From NCBI RefSeq assembly GCF_900166625.1, contig NZ_LT800499.1:2273731-2337730 (forward strand): a stretch of 64,000 nucleotides of DNA. Direction: 5' to 3'. Shown here one piece after another: positions 35,996 to 46,249 of this stretch. Both the position numbers and the translations under genes were made by a program. Numbering within the stretch: position 1 is the stretch's first letter; each line of letters begins with the position of its first letter. The stretch is from Halobacillus massiliensis. GTDB taxonomy: Bacteria > Bacillota > Bacilli > Bacillales > Halobacillaceae. Under the pieces are notes generated by a model that saw nothing but the letters and a program-made list of their open reading frames with translations, had not been told where the DNA came from and searched no databases.

Positions 35996-37567
35996 TTATT
36001 TCACCTCTATCGTTTCTTCAACCATTTCTCCATTTAGAGACCAGGTTTTAGCTTCTGTTATTTTGATTTTAACCAGCTGGCCGATAGAAGAACGCGGTCC
36101 TCTGAAGTTTACCAGCTTGTTTCTCTTCGTATAACCGGAGAGTACCTCTTTGTTCTTCTTGCTTTCACCTTCTACCAGCACTTCAACGACTTCACCTTCA
36201 TATTTTTTCATGGAGTCAGCAGCCTGCTGATTCACAATCTTATTCAAGCGCTGCAGTCTTTCTTTTTTCACTTCCATGGAGACGTTATCACTCATTCGTG
36301 CGGCTGGTGTTCCCTCACGAGGTGAATAGATAAAGGTATAAGCCGCTTCAAAGCCTACTTCTTCTACAAGAGACAATGTATCCTCAAACTGTTCATCCGT
36401 TTCATTCGGAAAGCCGACAATAATATCTGTCGTTAATGTCGCTTCCGGCATAGCTTCACGGATCTTATGAACTAACGTCATGTATTGCTCACGGTTATAT
36501 TTACGGCCCATAATTTTCAATATGTCAGAATTTCCAGACTGCACAGGCAGATGAATATGATCCAGCATATTTCCGCCTTTTGCCAGAACTTCGATTAAAC
36601 GGTCATCGAAATCGCGCGGGTGGGATGTCGTAAAGCGGATCCTCGGGATATCAATTGCCCGTAATTCGTCCATCAGATCTCCCAGACCGTAACCCATATC
36701 CAGATCTTTTCCATAAGCGTTTACATTCTGCCCTAATAGTGTGACCTCTTTATAGCCTTGGGCAGCCAGGTGACGCACTTCTTGTATAATATCTTCAGGC
36801 AGACGGCTTCTCTCTTTTCCACGGGTATATGGAACGATACAGTACGTACAGAATTTATCACAGCCGTACATGATGTTGACCCAGCCCTTGATTTTTCCTT
36901 TTCTTGCTCTTGGAAGATTCTCAATAATATCTCCCTCTTTAGACCATACATCGACAACCATTTCCTTACCATACATCGCTTCTTTAACAAGCTGAGGCAG
37001 ACGGTGAATATTATGGGTTCCAAAGATTAAGTCAATAAACGGATGCTTTTTAAGAATACGGTTCACAACCGATTCTTCCTGGGACATACATCCGCAGACA
37101 CCGATAATTAAATCAGGATTTTCAAGCTTCAAAGGTTTTAAATGGCCAATTTCGCCAAAAACTTTATTCTCCGCATTTTCACGAATAGCACAAGTGTTCA
37201 GGAGAATAATATCCGCTTCTTTTGTATCGTTTGTCGATTCATAGCCCATTTCTTCAAAAATACCTGCCATAACTTCCGTGTCATGTTCATTCATCTGGCA
37301 GCCATAGGTACGAATCATGTATTTACGGCCTTCCCCGACTCCAGCCATTTCCTCTGAAATATTAAAATCGTAATGAATTTTAACATCTTCTTTACGGCGG
37401 CGCTGAGCTTTACGTAAAGAAGGAGGCTGATAGGTAGTCTCAAAATATTTCATAAAATCTTCACTAGTTTTCTGCTTAATTCTCTCCAGGTTGTCCTTGT
37501 CGGATTTTACGTCCGCTGGCTTCTCCTGGCGAATTTGCGACATTTCTTTCCGCTGTTGTTCGTTCAT
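35996..37567 (-). CDS. miaB: tRNA-2-methylthio-N6-dimethylallyladenosine synthase MiaB
   Basis: A radical-SAM enzyme that adds the methylthio group to i6A37 of tRNA, completing the reaction begun by MiaA. Seen: 523 residues. An N-terminal domain with three cluster cysteines ([28 protein letters not shown]), the radical SAM motif [16 protein letters not shown] (CxxxCxxC), and a C-terminal TRAM domain. The first 65 residues are charged and variable. The order miaB-ricA-cotE-mutS is that of B. subtilis. Confidence 0.96.
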   Translation of the reverse strand: MNEQQRKEMSQIRQEKPADVKSDKDNLERIKQKTSEDFMKYFETTYQPPSLRKAQRRRKEDVKIHYDFNISEEMAGVGEGRKYMIRTYGCQMNEHDTEVMAGIFEEMGYESTNDTKEADIILLNTCAIRENAENKVFGEIGHLKPLKLENPDLIIGVCGCMSQEESVVNRILKKHPFIDLIFGTHNIHRLPQLVKEAMYGKEMVVDVWSKEGDIIENLPRARKGKIKGWVNIMYGCDKFCTYCIVPYTRGKERSRLPEDIIQEVRHLAAQGYKEVTLLGQNVNAYGKDLDMGYGLGDLMDELRAIDIPRIRFTTSHPRDFDDRLIEVLAKGGNMLDHIHLPVQSGNSDILKIMGRKYNREQYMTLVHKIREAMPEATLTTDIIVGFPNETDEQFEDTLSLVEEVGFEAAYTFIYSPREGTPAARMSDNVSMEVKKERLQRLNKIVNQQAADSMKKYEGEVVEVLVEGESKKNKEVLSGYTKRNKLVNFRGPRSSIGQLVKIKITEAKTWSLNGEMVEETIEVK

Positions 37568-37664
37568 AGCGATCTCCTTTCAACAGAGCTTGTAACTGTC
37601 TTATTATATCAGTATTTGACATACTTTTTAAGAGGTAGACATAAATTTTGCAAAACTTCACAAA

Positions 37665-37692
37665 AAAGCCGCAATAAAAACATTGCGGCTTT
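37665..37692 (-). terminator. Intrinsic terminator of kbl
   Basis: AAAGCCGCAAT / ATTGCGGCTTT, a perfect 11 bp stem with a 6-base loop, 8 bases beyond the kbl stop codon. Confidence 0.88.
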
Positions 37693-37699
37693 AAAAGAA

Positions 37700-38875
37700 T
37701 TAGATAATGTTCAGTTTTTTACCTACTTTTTCAAAAGCATTTAAAGCATCCTGAAGCTCTTCTTTTGAATGTTCAGCCGTAACGATCGTACGAATTCTTC
37801 CTTTTCCGCGCTGAACCGTCGGGAAGACAATCCCTTGTGCAAAAATCCCCTCTTCAAATAGCTCATCGGAAAACTTATGAGTCAAGGCGTCATCCCCAAT
37901 CATAACAGGGGTCACAGGAGTTTCGCTGATTCCCGTATTGAAGCCGAGCTTCTTCAAACCATCTTTAAAAAACTTCGTATTACCCCAAAGCTTATCAATC
38001 AGCTCTGGTTCCTCCAGCAGGACATCGATTGCTGCATCATTCGCTGCCGTAACTGCAGGAGGATGTGAAGTACTGAATAGAAACGGACGGCCTTTATGAA
38101 TTAAGTATTCTCTTAATGTCTGAGTACTTGCAACATAGCCGCCAAGCACTCCAATGGCTTTACTCAAAGTACCTACCTGAATATGGACACGGCCATCAAG
38201 ACCAAAGTGGTTTACTGTTCCGCGGCCATTCTCTCCAAGTACACCGCTGGCATGAGCGTCATCGACCATAACTAAAGCTCCGTACTTTTCAGCTAGTTCT
38301 ACTATTTCAGGAAGCGGTGCAATATTTCCATCCATCGAAAAGACACCATCCGTTACGATCAGCTTTGTACGATAGTCTGAGCTCTCTTTTAATGCCTGTT
38401 CTAAAGACTCCATATCCACATGCTTGTAAATCTTACGGGCCGCTTTCGTTAAACGGATACCATCGATAATAGACGCATGGTTTAATTCATCGGAAATGAC
38501 GACATCCTGCTCTGTTAAAATCGAAGATAAAATTCCCTGGTTGGTTGTGAAGCCGGATTGGAACACTAGAGCTGCTTCTGTATGCTTAAATTTTGCAAGT
38601 TTCTTTTCAAAATCTTCATGCATCTGCAGAGTACCTGCAATAGTGCGGACAGAACCTGTTCCTACACCGTACTCTTGATTCGCCTTCTCGGCTGCTTCCA
38701 CCATTTTAGGATGGGAGGTTAATCCTAAATAATTATTAGAAGACAACTGGATGACTTCTTTCCCTTTAATCTGCACTTTTGATCCCTGCTTTGATTCGAG
38801 AGGAATAAGCGTACGGAATGTACCTTCATTTTTCATATCATCTAATTGATCCTGTAAATACTCAAAACCTTTCAT
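37700..38875 (-). CDS. kbl: Glycine C-acetyltransferase (2-amino-3-ketobutyrate CoA ligase)
   Basis: A PLP enzyme that cleaves 2-amino-3-ketobutyrate with CoA to glycine and acetyl-CoA, the second step of threonine breakdown. Seen: 391 residues of the alpha-oxoamine synthase family, [28 protein letters not shown], and the Schiff-base lysine in [13 protein letters not shown]. Start at ATG 38875 with AGGAGG upstream; the frame includes an in-frame TTG before it. It follows tdh by 34 bp and works on that enzyme's product. Confidence 0.95.
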   Translation of the reverse strand: MKGFEYLQDQLDDMKNEGTFRTLIPLESKQGSKVQIKGKEVIQLSSNNYLGLTSHPKMVEAAEKANQEYGVGTGSVRTIAGTLQMHEDFEKKLAKFKHTEAALVFQSGFTTNQGILSSILTEQDVVISDELNHASIIDGIRLTKAARKIYKHVDMESLEQALKESSDYRTKLIVTDGVFSMDGNIAPLPEIVELAEKYGALVMVDDAHASGVLGENGRGTVNHFGLDGRVHIQVGTLSKAIGVLGGYVASTQTLREYLIHKGRPFLFSTSHPPAVTAANDAAIDVLLEEPELIDKLWGNTKFFKDGLKKLGFNTGISETPVTPVMIGDDALTHKFSDELFEEGIFAQGIVFPTVQRGKGRIRTIVTAEHSKEELQDALNAFEKVGKKLNII

Positions 38876-38909
38876 CAGCAACTCCTCCTTTTGATTTCAA
38901 CTTGCAAAT

Positions 38910-39950
38910 TTATGGGTGTAATACTACTTTACCGCATTTTCCTTCGTTCATTAACTGGAAGCCTTCTTCAAACTCTTCAAGCGATAAATGATGTGTAATC
39001 AGTGGTCTGACATCAACCTGTCCAGAATGGAGCAGCCTTGAGACCTGCTGCCATGTTTCATACATCTTTCGACCTGTAATGCCTTGCACAGTCACACCTT
39101 TAAAAACGATATCGTTCGTGACATCGAGCGTTACTGGCTTGGCAGGAAGGCTGAGAATAGAGACTCTTCCTCCGTTGGTCACCATTTTGAAGCCTTGATC
39201 CATAGCAACAGGATGGCCGCTCATTTCACAAATGACCTCAACCCCGTGACCGTTCGTCTGACGTCTCGCCTCTTCTACAGGATCCTGTTCCCCTGCATGG
39301 ATCGTTAAGGAAGCGCCCATCTCTTTAGCAAGCTCTAAACGATAGGGATTTAAATCTATCGCGATCACTTCAGAGGCCCCGGCTGCTTTCGCTACACCAA
39401 CCGCCATTAGTCCGATCGGTCCACAGCCTATGACAGCTACTGACTTACCGGCAACGTCCCCGTTTAAAACGGTATGAACAGCATTCCCCATGGGCTCCTG
39501 AATTGATGCAATATCGGATGGCATATCTGAGGGGTTTTTCCATAGATTAGAGGCAGGCAAAGCAACATATTCAGCGAAGCAGCCTTGTGTATCAACACCG
39601 ATAATTTTAGTATTTTCACAAATATGGTATTGGCCGATGAGACACTGAGGACAGTGGCCACATATTAAATGAGTTTCGGCGCTGACGTAATCTCCAGGCT
39701 GATAGTTAGATACTTTTTCCCCTGTTTCTACTACCTCTCCGGAAAATTCATGTCCAAAAACATAAGGCGGATGAACACGGCTTGCTGACCATTCGTCCCA
39801 ATTATATATATGTACATCCGTTCCGCAGATGGATGTAGCTTTCACTTTAATAAGCACTTCGTCTTCGTTGATTTGTGGAATAGGAACTTCCTTCAGTTCC
39901 GCACCAGGTCCGCGGTGATGTTTAACCAACGCTTTCATATTTCCGTTCAC
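38910..39950 (-). CDS. tdh: L-threonine 3-dehydrogenase
   Basis: Zinc-dependent alcohol dehydrogenase family enzyme oxidising L-threonine to 2-amino-3-ketobutyrate with NAD+. Seen: 346 residues, catalytic zinc motif CGTDVHIYNW and GHEFSG, structural zinc cysteines in CGHCPQCLIGQYHIC, and the Rossmann motif GCGPIGLMAVGVA. GTG at 39950, with GGGG 8 bases upstream, gives a start like that of B. subtilis Tdh; ATG at 39938 is the other option. Forms the threonine-degrading operon with kbl. Confidence 0.95.
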   Translation of the reverse strand: MNGNMKALVKHHRGPGAELKEVPIPQINEDEVLIKVKATSICGTDVHIYNWDEWSASRVHPPYVFGHEFSGEVVETGEKVSNYQPGDYVSAETHLICGHCPQCLIGQYHICENTKIIGVDTQGCFAEYVALPASNLWKNPSDMPSDIASIQEPMGNAVHTVLNGDVAGKSVAVIGCGPIGLMAVGVAKAAGASEVIAIDLNPYRLELAKEMGASLTIHAGEQDPVEEARRQTNGHGVEVICEMSGHPVAMDQGFKMVTNGGRVSILSLPAKPVTLDVTNDIVFKGVTVQGITGRKMYETWQQVSRLLHSGQVDVRPLITHHLSLEEFEEGFQLMNEGKCGKVVLHP

Positions 39951-40069
39951 AGTGAACACCCCTTCCAAACATCACAAAGAAATATCCTTGTATAAGCACA
40001 TTTTATCATGCGATAAATAATTCGCAAGTGTAGTTGTCCACTGTAAAAATACAATTGAACATAAAAAAA

Positions 40070-40097
40070 ACCGCATCCTTGCAATGAAAGAATACGG
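40070..40097 (-). terminator. Probable terminator of spoVS
   Basis: Imperfect stem CCGCATCCTT / AAGAATACGG with mismatches, then a run of eight T on the minus strand. Confidence 0.6.
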
Positions 40098-40123
40098 CAG
40101 GTTTTTATTTATTTGAAAAAAAT

Positions 40124-40384
40124 TTAACGAGGTTCAATAATCAGCTTAATTGCTGTCCTTTCCTCCTCATCAATCATAATGTCAGTAAAAGCTGGTATGC
40201 ATATAAGGTCTATTCCACTAGGCGCAACAAAACCGCGGGCAATAGCAACGGCTTTTACGGCTTGATTTAAAGCGCCAGCTCCAATGGCTTGTATTTCTGC
40301 TTTTCCCCGTTCTCTTACTACGTTTGCCAGAGCTCCTGCTACTGAATTAGGTACGGATTTAGCTGATACTTTTAATACTTCCAT
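40124..40384 (-). CDS. spoVS: Stage V sporulation protein S
   Basis: An 86-residue Alba-like protein, the exact length of B. subtilis SpoVS and highly conserved (VLKVSAKSVPNSVAGALANV, ALNQAVKAVAIARGFV). It affects septation and coat maturation during sporulation; in B. subtilis its transcription depends on sigma-H. Start at ATG 40384 with AAGGAGGAG upstream; the frame is open to 40402. The order ymdB-spoVS-tdh-kbl is that of B. subtilis. Confidence 0.96.
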   Translation of the reverse strand: MEVLKVSAKSVPNSVAGALANVVRERGKAEIQAIGAGALNQAVKAVAIARGFVAPSGIDLICIPAFTDIMIDEEERTAIKLIIEPR

Positions 40385-40492
40385 TACTAGCTCCTCCTTC
40401 ATTCACTATAGTTGTTCCATAACCACTATATTCTTGGAGATGTAGAATATTCCCTTTTCATTATGCAGGAAGTTTTCAAAAAATTCAAATAA

Positions 40493-41290
40493 TCACGAGA
40501 AGAAAGGATGATCATCATTAATTTGAATTCGCTGAATTTTACGGGCTTTTCCTGTACTATCATCAATGTCGAGCAATACACCGCTCAGCTGATTCCTTCC
40601 CTCTTTAGGCACTTCAAAGCGGACGGGTAAATTAGTTAAAAATCGTTTCATCACTGCTTCTCTTTCCATTCCTAAAATTCCGTCGTATGGGCCTGTCATT
40701 CCTGCGTCAGAGATGTAGGCTGTTCCTTCCGGCAAAATTCGTTCATCCGCTGTCTGAACATGGGTATGTGTGCCAACGGTAACGCTTACCCTTCCATCTA
40801 CATACCAACCCATGGCCTGTTTCTCACTCGTCGTTTCAGCGTGAAAGTCTATAAATATAATGGAAGTTCTCTTTCTCGCTTCTTCAATCAATTCATCTGC
40901 TTTACGGAACGGATCATCATTAGGCGCTAGAAAAGTACGCCCTTGAAGATTAATTACAGCGACTTCTCCTTTAGGTGTTTTTACATAGGTAATTCCCTTT
41001 CCAGGAGTGCCTTCCGGGTAATTGGCCGGACGAACAAGATACTCAGCGTTATCGATAAAATCAAAAATCTCTTTCTTATCCCAAGCATGATTCCCAAGCG
41101 TCACAGCTTGAGCACCTTTCTCTAAAAATCTGCGATAAATTTTTTCGTTAATACCTTTCCCTGCTGCTGAGTTTTCACCGTTAACTATTGTAACGGCCGG
41201 CTGATATTTTTGTTTTAATTTTGGCAGATATTCATCTACCATATCTCTGCCGGGGGATCCTACTACATCTCCAATAAATAAAATCCTCAT
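40493..41290 (-). CDS. ymdB: Metallophosphoesterase YmdB
   Basis: A 265-residue calcineurin-like phosphoesterase of the TIGR00282 family. In B. subtilis it hydrolyses cyclic nucleotides and influences biofilm versus motility decisions. Seen: metal ligands in GDVVGSPGRD, NGENSAAGKG, GNHAWDKKE, DFHAETTSEKQA and VGTHTHVQTAD, all intact. It lies 69 bp downstream of rny and is separated from it by a terminator-like hairpin, as part of the conserved rny-ymdB-spoVS block. Confidence 0.95.
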   Translation of the reverse strand: MRILFIGDVVGSPGRDMVDEYLPKLKQKYQPAVTIVNGENSAAGKGINEKIYRRFLEKGAQAVTLGNHAWDKKEIFDFIDNAEYLVRPANYPEGTPGKGITYVKTPKGEVAVINLQGRTFLAPNDDPFRKADELIEEARKRTSIIFIDFHAETTSEKQAMGWYVDGRVSVTVGTHTHVQTADERILPEGTAYISDAGMTGPYDGILGMEREAVMKRFLTNLPVRFEVPKEGRNQLSGVLLDIDDSTGKARKIQRIQINDDHPFFS

Positions 41291-41326
41291 TCTTCCATTC
41301 CCTCCATCATCATAGGACTAAACAGA

Positions 41327-41358
41327 AAATGAAGCGATCTTGTCAGACCGCTTCATTT
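41327..41358 (-). terminator. Hairpin terminator between rny and ymdB
   Basis: AAATGAAGCG / CGCTTCATTT outer stem with a partly paired inside. It is directly downstream of rny. Partial read-through into ymdB is possible. Confidence 0.75.
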
Positions 41359-41359
41359 C

Positions 41360-42919
41360 TTACTTGGCATATTCAACTGAACGTGTTTCACGAATTACCG
41401 TAACTTTAATGTGGCCAGGGTATTCGAGCTCCCCTTCAATACGGTTTCGAATATCTCTAGCTAAGCTGGTTGCTGCCAGATCATCGATTTCATCAGGTCG
41501 GACGATAATTCGAACTTCACGTCCAGCCTGGATAGCGAAGGATTTCTCAACACCTTCGTAAGATTCCGAGATTTCTTCAAGCTTTTCTAAACGCTTGATA
41601 TAATTTTCCAGTGTTTCACTTCTAGCTCCAGGACGTGCTGCCGATAAAGCATCAGCTGCAGCAACGATAACGGCGAACACAGAAGTAGGTTCTTCGTCAC
41701 CATGGTGGGAAGCAATTGCATTGACGACAATTTCATGCTCTTTATATTTCGTCGCTAATTCTTTTCCAATCTCAACATGACTACCTTCTACTTCATGGTC
41801 AATCGCTTTACCAATATCGTGAAGTAAACCGGCACGACGGGCCATTGTTTCATCTTCACCAAGTTCAGCTGCTAAAAGTCCGGACAAGTAAGCTACTTCA
41901 GTAGAGTGCTTCAGTACATTCTGACCGTAACTTGTACGATATTTCAAACGACCAAGGATTTTAACAAGGTCTGGATGAAGACTATGCACTCCAATTTCAA
42001 AGGTCGTTTCTTCCCCGACTTCACGAATGTAGTCATCGACCTCACGACGAGACTTGTCTACCATTTCTTCAATGCGAGCCGGGTGAATACGGCCATCCTG
42101 GACCAATTTCTCCAGTGCTAAACGGGCGATTTCCCTCCGGATTGGATCAAATCCAGATAATATGACCGCTTCCGGAGTATCATCGATGATTAAGTCAATA
42201 CCCGTGAGTGTTTCCAAAGTACGGATATTTCGACCTTCACGACCGATAATACGTCCTTTCATTTCATCGTTTGGCAGGTTGACGACAGAAACAGTAGTTT
42301 CTGCCACATGATCTGCGGCACACCGTTGAAGAGCAAGAGAGAGAATGTTTTTCGCCTTTTTATCCGCTTCTTCTCTAGCTCGGTTTTCAGCTTCTTTGAC
42401 CATTAAGGCTGCCTCGTGAGAAACTTCCTGTTCCACGCGTTCAAGTATTACTTGTTTTGCCTGGTCCGCTGTTAAGCCGGAGATGCGTTCAAGTTCTGCT
42501 TCCTGCTTTTGAAGCATTGCATTCACTTTGCTTTCCATTTCTTCAATTTGTTGTTGTCTTTCGGCAAGAGTCCCCTCTTTCTTCTCGAGTGATAAATCAC
42601 GTTGATCAAGCGTTCCACTCTTACGATCAAGATTCTCTTCTTTCTGAGTTAAACGATTTTCAGTTTTTTGCAGTTCCAAGCGGCGCTCACGAATTTCGTT
42701 CTCAGCTTCCTGACGAAATCTTTGATTATCTTCTTTCGCCTCTAATAGAGCTTCCTTTTTGGCAGAGTCTGCATTACGACGGCCTTCTTCTACAATCTGC
42801 CTGGCAAGCTCTTCTGCGCTTGAAATCTTGGCTTCCGCAATAGACTTCCGAATAAGATAACCAACAACAGAACCGATGATAAGGGCAAGCAAAATGAAGA
42901 TGATGGATAACATATCCAT
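41360..42919 (-). CDS. rny: Ribonuclease Y
   Basis: The main endoribonuclease that starts mRNA decay, anchored at the membrane. Seen: 519 residues, an N-terminal transmembrane helix ([20 protein letters not shown]), a long coiled coil to about residue 190, a KH RNA-binding domain with [15 protein letters not shown], and an HD domain with LLHDIGKA. All parts are intact. Works with the RicAFT complex, of which RicA is encoded nearby. Confidence 0.97.
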   Translation of the reverse strand: MDMLSIIFILLALIIGSVVGYLIRKSIAEAKISSAEELARQIVEEGRRNADSAKKEALLEAKEDNQRFRQEAENEIRERRLELQKTENRLTQKEENLDRKSGTLDQRDLSLEKKEGTLAERQQQIEEMESKVNAMLQKQEAELERISGLTADQAKQVILERVEQEVSHEAALMVKEAENRAREEADKKAKNILSLALQRCAADHVAETTVSVVNLPNDEMKGRIIGREGRNIRTLETLTGIDLIIDDTPEAVILSGFDPIRREIARLALEKLVQDGRIHPARIEEMVDKSRREVDDYIREVGEETTFEIGVHSLHPDLVKILGRLKYRTSYGQNVLKHSTEVAYLSGLLAAELGEDETMARRAGLLHDIGKAIDHEVEGSHVEIGKELATKYKEHEIVVNAIASHHGDEEPTSVFAVIVAAADALSAARPGARSETLENYIKRLEKLEEISESYEGVEKSFAIQAGREVRIIVRPDEIDDLAATSLARDIRNRIEGELEYPGHIKVTVIRETRSVEYAK

Positions 42920-43132
42920 TGTTTCACCTCCTCTTGCTATAAACTTGGTCCGTTTGTCGGCATGTACAAACGATTCATTTTCAGTTTCATTACATTAGAA
43001 TAAAAGGGATAAATATGAAAATGATACACATTCATTTTATGCTTGACAGCAAGTAATGTCAAGGAATCGTCATATTCCTTCTTAGCTTACACGAAAAATT
43101 TAGAAAAGTCTGTGAATTTAAGTACTGAGAAA

Positions 43133-43165
43133 AAAACAGGTCTGCATAATTAACAGACCTGTTTT
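43133..43165 (-). terminator. Intrinsic terminator of recA
   Basis: AAAACAGGTCTG / CAGACCTGTTTT, a perfect 12 bp stem with a 9-base loop, 9 bases beyond the recA stop codon. The remaining gap to rny (42920-43132) shows no gene. Confidence 0.88.
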
Positions 43166-43174
43166 CAAATTTTA

Positions 43175-44212
43175 TTAAACATCCAGGGTTTCCTGATTAT
43201 CTTCTTTAGAGTCTTCTACAGGTGGTCCGTCCATTTCGTAGTGAGCACGTACCAGCCCTTTGATTTCTTCATATACATCCTCATTCTCTTTCAGGAACTG
43301 CTTCGCATTCTCACGGCCCTGTCCCATACGTTCATCATTATAAGAGTACCATGAGCCGCTCTTCTGAATGATATCTAAATCAGAACCAATGTCAAGAAGC
43401 TCTCCTTCTTTGGAAATCCCCTGTCCATACATAATGTCTACTTCCGCTTTCTTAAACGGTGGCGCCACTTTGTTTTTTACAACTTTCAGGCGGGTTTTAT
43501 TTCCTACCATTTCGTCTCCCTGCTTAAGTGTTTCTGCACGGCGTACTTCCAGTCGGACTGATGAATAGAATTTAAGCGCACGTCCACCAGGAGTTGTTTC
43601 AGGGTTACCAAACATAACCCCTACTTTTTCACGAATCTGGTTAATAAAGATCGCCGTTGTCTTCGACTTATTTATCGCTCCGGACAGCTTTCTTAGCGCC
43701 TGAGACATTAAACGCGCCTGCAGACCCACGTGAGAATCTCCCATCTCACCTTCGATTTCAGCTTTTGGCACTAAAGCAGCTACTGAGTCGATGACAACCA
43801 TATCGACAGCACCGCTTCGCACTAAAGCTTCTGCAATTTCGAGCGCCTGTTCGCCTGTATCCGGCTGGGATAGCAGAAGCTCTTCGATGTCCACACCGAG
43901 TGCTCTTGCGTAGACCGGATCGAGCGCGTGTTCTGCATCAATAAAAGCAGCCTGTCCGCCTTGTCGCTGTGCTTCTGCAATCGCATGCAGTGCTACAGTT
44001 GTTTTACCGGAAGATTCCGGTCCATATATTTCAACAATTCTTCCTCTTGGATATCCACCAACACCAAGTGCTACATCAAGGGCGAGCGATCCACTGGAAA
44101 CCGTGCTTATTCGTTGTTCAGCCTGTTCTCCCAGCTTCATGATGGAACCTTTACCGAACTGTTTTTCAATTTGTCTTAACGCCATATCTAGGGCTTGTTT
44201 ACGATCACTCAA
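43175..44212 (-). CDS. recA: Recombinase RecA
   Basis: Forms filaments on single-stranded DNA, exchanges strands and triggers LexA self-cleavage. Seen: 345 residues, Walker [10 protein letters not shown] at 64-72, Walker [10 protein letters not shown], the DNA-binding loops around [20 protein letters not shown] and [20 protein letters not shown], and a short acidic C-terminus. The start is TTG (44210-44212) with AAGGGG 7 bases upstream, giving the conserved [12 protein letters not shown]-terminus; the frame runs on to 44275. A LexA box lies 68 bp upstream. Confidence 0.97.
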   Translation of the reverse strand: MSDRKQALDMALRQIEKQFGKGSIMKLGEQAEQRISTVSSGSLALDVALGVGGYPRGRIVEIYGPESSGKTTVALHAIAEAQRQGGQAAFIDAEHALDPVYARALGVDIEELLLSQPDTGEQALEIAEALVRSGAVDMVVIDSVAALVPKAEIEGEMGDSHVGLQARLMSQALRKLSGAINKSKTTAIFINQIREKVGVMFGNPETTPGGRALKFYSSVRLEVRRAETLKQGDEMVGNKTRLKVVKNKVAPPFKKAEVDIMYGQGISKEGELLDIGSDLDIIQKSGSWYSYNDERMGQGRENAKQFLKENEDVYEEIKGLVRAHYEMDGPPVEDSKEDNQETLDV

Positions 44213-44279
44213 AATAATTCCCCTTTCCGGATTTCTATATCTATCATAACTCTTTTTCATCGATTTGCCAACCAAAAAG

Positions 44280-44293
44280 CGAATAAATGTTCC
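44280..44293 (-). promoter_or_regulatory. LexA box of recA
   Basis: CGAATAAATGTTCC fits CGAAC-N4-GTTCG with one change in each half. It resembles the known B. subtilis recA box, which also begins CGAAT. Likely -10 TATGAT on the minus strand at 44257-44252. Confidence 0.72.
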
Positions 44294-44370
44294 CTTTTTT
44301 CATTTCAATCCGATCACAATTTTAGAAGATTCAAAGGCTGGAAATTAAAAAATTATAGCTGCCTGGTTCG

Positions 44371-45606
44371 TCAAATTATTTTTTTCAAATAATGAAACAG
44401 TAGTTCATAACCTTTGACTACTGCGCGGCCCCTTATTTTATCCCTGCTTCCATCAAAATAATAACGGGAAACAGAGGCTGGAGCGTCTTTAGCTTTTAAC
44501 CCTATATAAACAAGGCCGGGTTGATGTCCTTCACTTTCTGTAGGGCCAGCTACCCCTGTAAAGCTTATGGCAATATCAATATTAAGCAGTTTCTGGGCAT
44601 TTTCCGCCATCTTTGCGGCACACTGCTCACTAACTGTGCCATAGCTGTCAATAATATCTGCTGGAACCTGAAGGATCGACTTTTTGGCATCAGGAGTATA
44701 TACAACAAACCCGCCTTCACATACTGCGGAAGCTCCTTTTAAAGAAATCAGCTTCTCAATGAATTTCCCCCCGGTTAAGCTTTCAGCTGCTCCTGCTTTT
44801 AAACCTTTTTGTACTAAAATATCTTGTACCGCTTCTTCAATTGTAATGCTGTCACTGCCAAAATAGTGGGCTCCGACTCGTTCGAGAATTTCCGTTTTTA
44901 AGGAGGCGAGCAATTCAGCAGCATTCGCTCCTGATGCTGTTAAACGGATGGCTACATCTCCTTCACCGGCTAATGGAGCGATCGTCGGATTGCTTTGACT
45001 GCTGATCAAGTCCTGCAAATCATGTTCAAGCTGGGATTCACCAATTCCAATAAAACGGAGCATTTCAGACTTGATTTCTGACTCGAGCTGATAATTATGA
45101 ACAAGGTATGGAAAAACCTGCTCTGTCATCAGCCGCTTCATTTCGGACGGTACTCCCGGCAAAAATACAAATAAAGTATCCTTATAATGATACAGCTGCC
45201 CAGGGGCCATTCCTTCTTCGTTCGCCAGCACCCGTCCTCCATTTAGCACAAGAGCCTGCTTGCGGTTGTTTTCTGTCATTCTGCGATTGTTTTTAGCAAA
45301 ATAGCCTTCAATGTTTGCCAATGATTGTATGTCTTCTATCAGTTCTGCTTGAAACAGGCGGCTCGCTGCATCTCTTGTTAAGTCATCTTCGGTCGGACCG
45401 AGTCCTCCAGTAACAAAAACTATATCAGACCTATCAGCTGCTTGCTCAAATGTTTTTTCCACACGATCGATGTTATCACCAACAGCACTGTGAAAGTAAA
45501 CGGAAATACCATAGTGGGCCAGTTCCTTTGATATCCACTGTGCATTCGTATTGGCAATTTGTCCAAGTAAAAGTTCAGTTCCTACCCCTATGATCTCCGA
45601 TTTCAT
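44371..45606 (-). CDS. cinA: CinA-like protein (competence/damage-inducible)
   Basis: 411 residues. N-terminal MoaB/MogA-like domain (GTELLLGQIANTNA, VTGGLGPTEDDLTRDA) and C-terminal CinA domain (GAAESLTGGKF, TGVAGPTESEGHQPG). Known activities of family members are NMN deamidation and ADP-ribose pyrophosphatase. In B. subtilis the gene is induced in competence and lies before recA, as here. It overlaps the end of pgsA by 4 bp, so translation is coupled. Confidence 0.95.
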   Translation of the reverse strand: MKSEIIGVGTELLLGQIANTNAQWISKELAHYGISVYFHSAVGDNIDRVEKTFEQAADRSDIVFVTGGLGPTEDDLTRDAASRLFQAELIEDIQSLANIEGYFAKNNRRMTENNRKQALVLNGGRVLANEEGMAPGQLYHYKDTLFVFLPGVPSEMKRLMTEQVFPYLVHNYQLESEIKSEMLRFIGIGESQLEHDLQDLISSQSNPTIAPLAGEGDVAIRLTASGANAAELLASLKTEILERVGAHYFGSDSITIEEAVQDILVQKGLKAGAAESLTGGKFIEKLISLKGASAVCEGGFVVYTPDAKKSILQVPADIIDSYGTVSEQCAAKMAENAQKLLNIDIAISFTGVAGPTESEGHQPGLVYIGLKAKDAPASVSRYYFDGSRDKIRGRAVVKGYELLFHYLKKII

Positions 45607-46181
45607 TTTGAATCCCTCATTACATGCCAGTTTTTAGCGAAATAATCATATCCTGAATAAACCGTAATAATTAGTGCTGCATATAAACTGATAGTTCCCA
45701 TTGGAAACCCGATATAAGCGAACGGCCAATTGTGAAGCAGCAGCAGGGAGATAGACACAATCTGAATCCATGTTTTAAGCTTTCCCATCTGACTGGCTGC
45801 CAGCACACTGCCCTCACCAGCAGCGACGAGACGCAGGCCGGTCACGGCAAATTCGCGGCTGATAATAGCAATAACTATCCACGCAGGTGCCAGCCCGATT
45901 TCTACGAGTAAAATTAAAGCAGCACTTACGAGCAGCTTATCTGCCAGCGGATCAAGGAATTTCCCTAGATTTGTAACAAGATTATACTTTCGGGCAATAT
46001 AGCCATCAATCCAATCAGTTGTGGAAGCTAGAATAAAAAGCACAGCACCGGCCAGATGAGAGACTGGAAGTTCTTCTTCTCCCATTCTAAGGGTTCCCCA
46101 TTCAAATGGCACACTCATTAAAATGATAAAGACGGGAATTAACGCAATTCTTGATAGTGTAATTTTATTAGGTAGATTCAT
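45603..46181 (-). CDS. pgsA: CDP-diacylglycerol-glycerol-3-phosphate 3-phosphatidyltransferase
   Basis: Membrane enzyme that makes phosphatidylglycerol phosphate, the committed step to phosphatidylglycerol and cardiolipin. Seen: 192 residues, multiple helices and the CDP-alcohol phosphotransferase motif, DWIDGYIAR followed by GKFLDPLADK, with all aspartates present. Start at ATG 46181, AAAGGAAG 10 bases upstream; the frame is open to 46205. Order rodZ-pgsA-cinA-recA as in B. subtilis. Confidence 0.95.
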   Translation of the reverse strand: MNLPNKITLSRIALIPVFIILMSVPFEWGTLRMGEEELPVSHLAGAVLFILASTTDWIDGYIARKYNLVTNLGKFLDPLADKLLVSAALILLVEIGLAPAWIVIAIISREFAVTGLRLVAAGEGSVLAASQMGKLKTWIQIVSISLLLLHNWPFAYIGFPMGTISLYAALIITVYSGYDYFAKNWHVMRDSK

Positions 46182-46212
46182 TCGTAATGCACTTCCTTTA
46201 TTCACATATTTA

Positions 46213-46243
46213 AAGCTGTCCTTACCACAATAAAGGACAGCTT
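46213..46243 (-). terminator. Hairpin between rodZ and pgsA
   Basis: AAGCTGTCCTT / AAGGACAGCTT, a perfect 11 bp stem with a 9-base loop. The T-tract after it is short, so termination may be partial. Confidence 0.65.
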
Positions 46244-46249
46244 AATCAT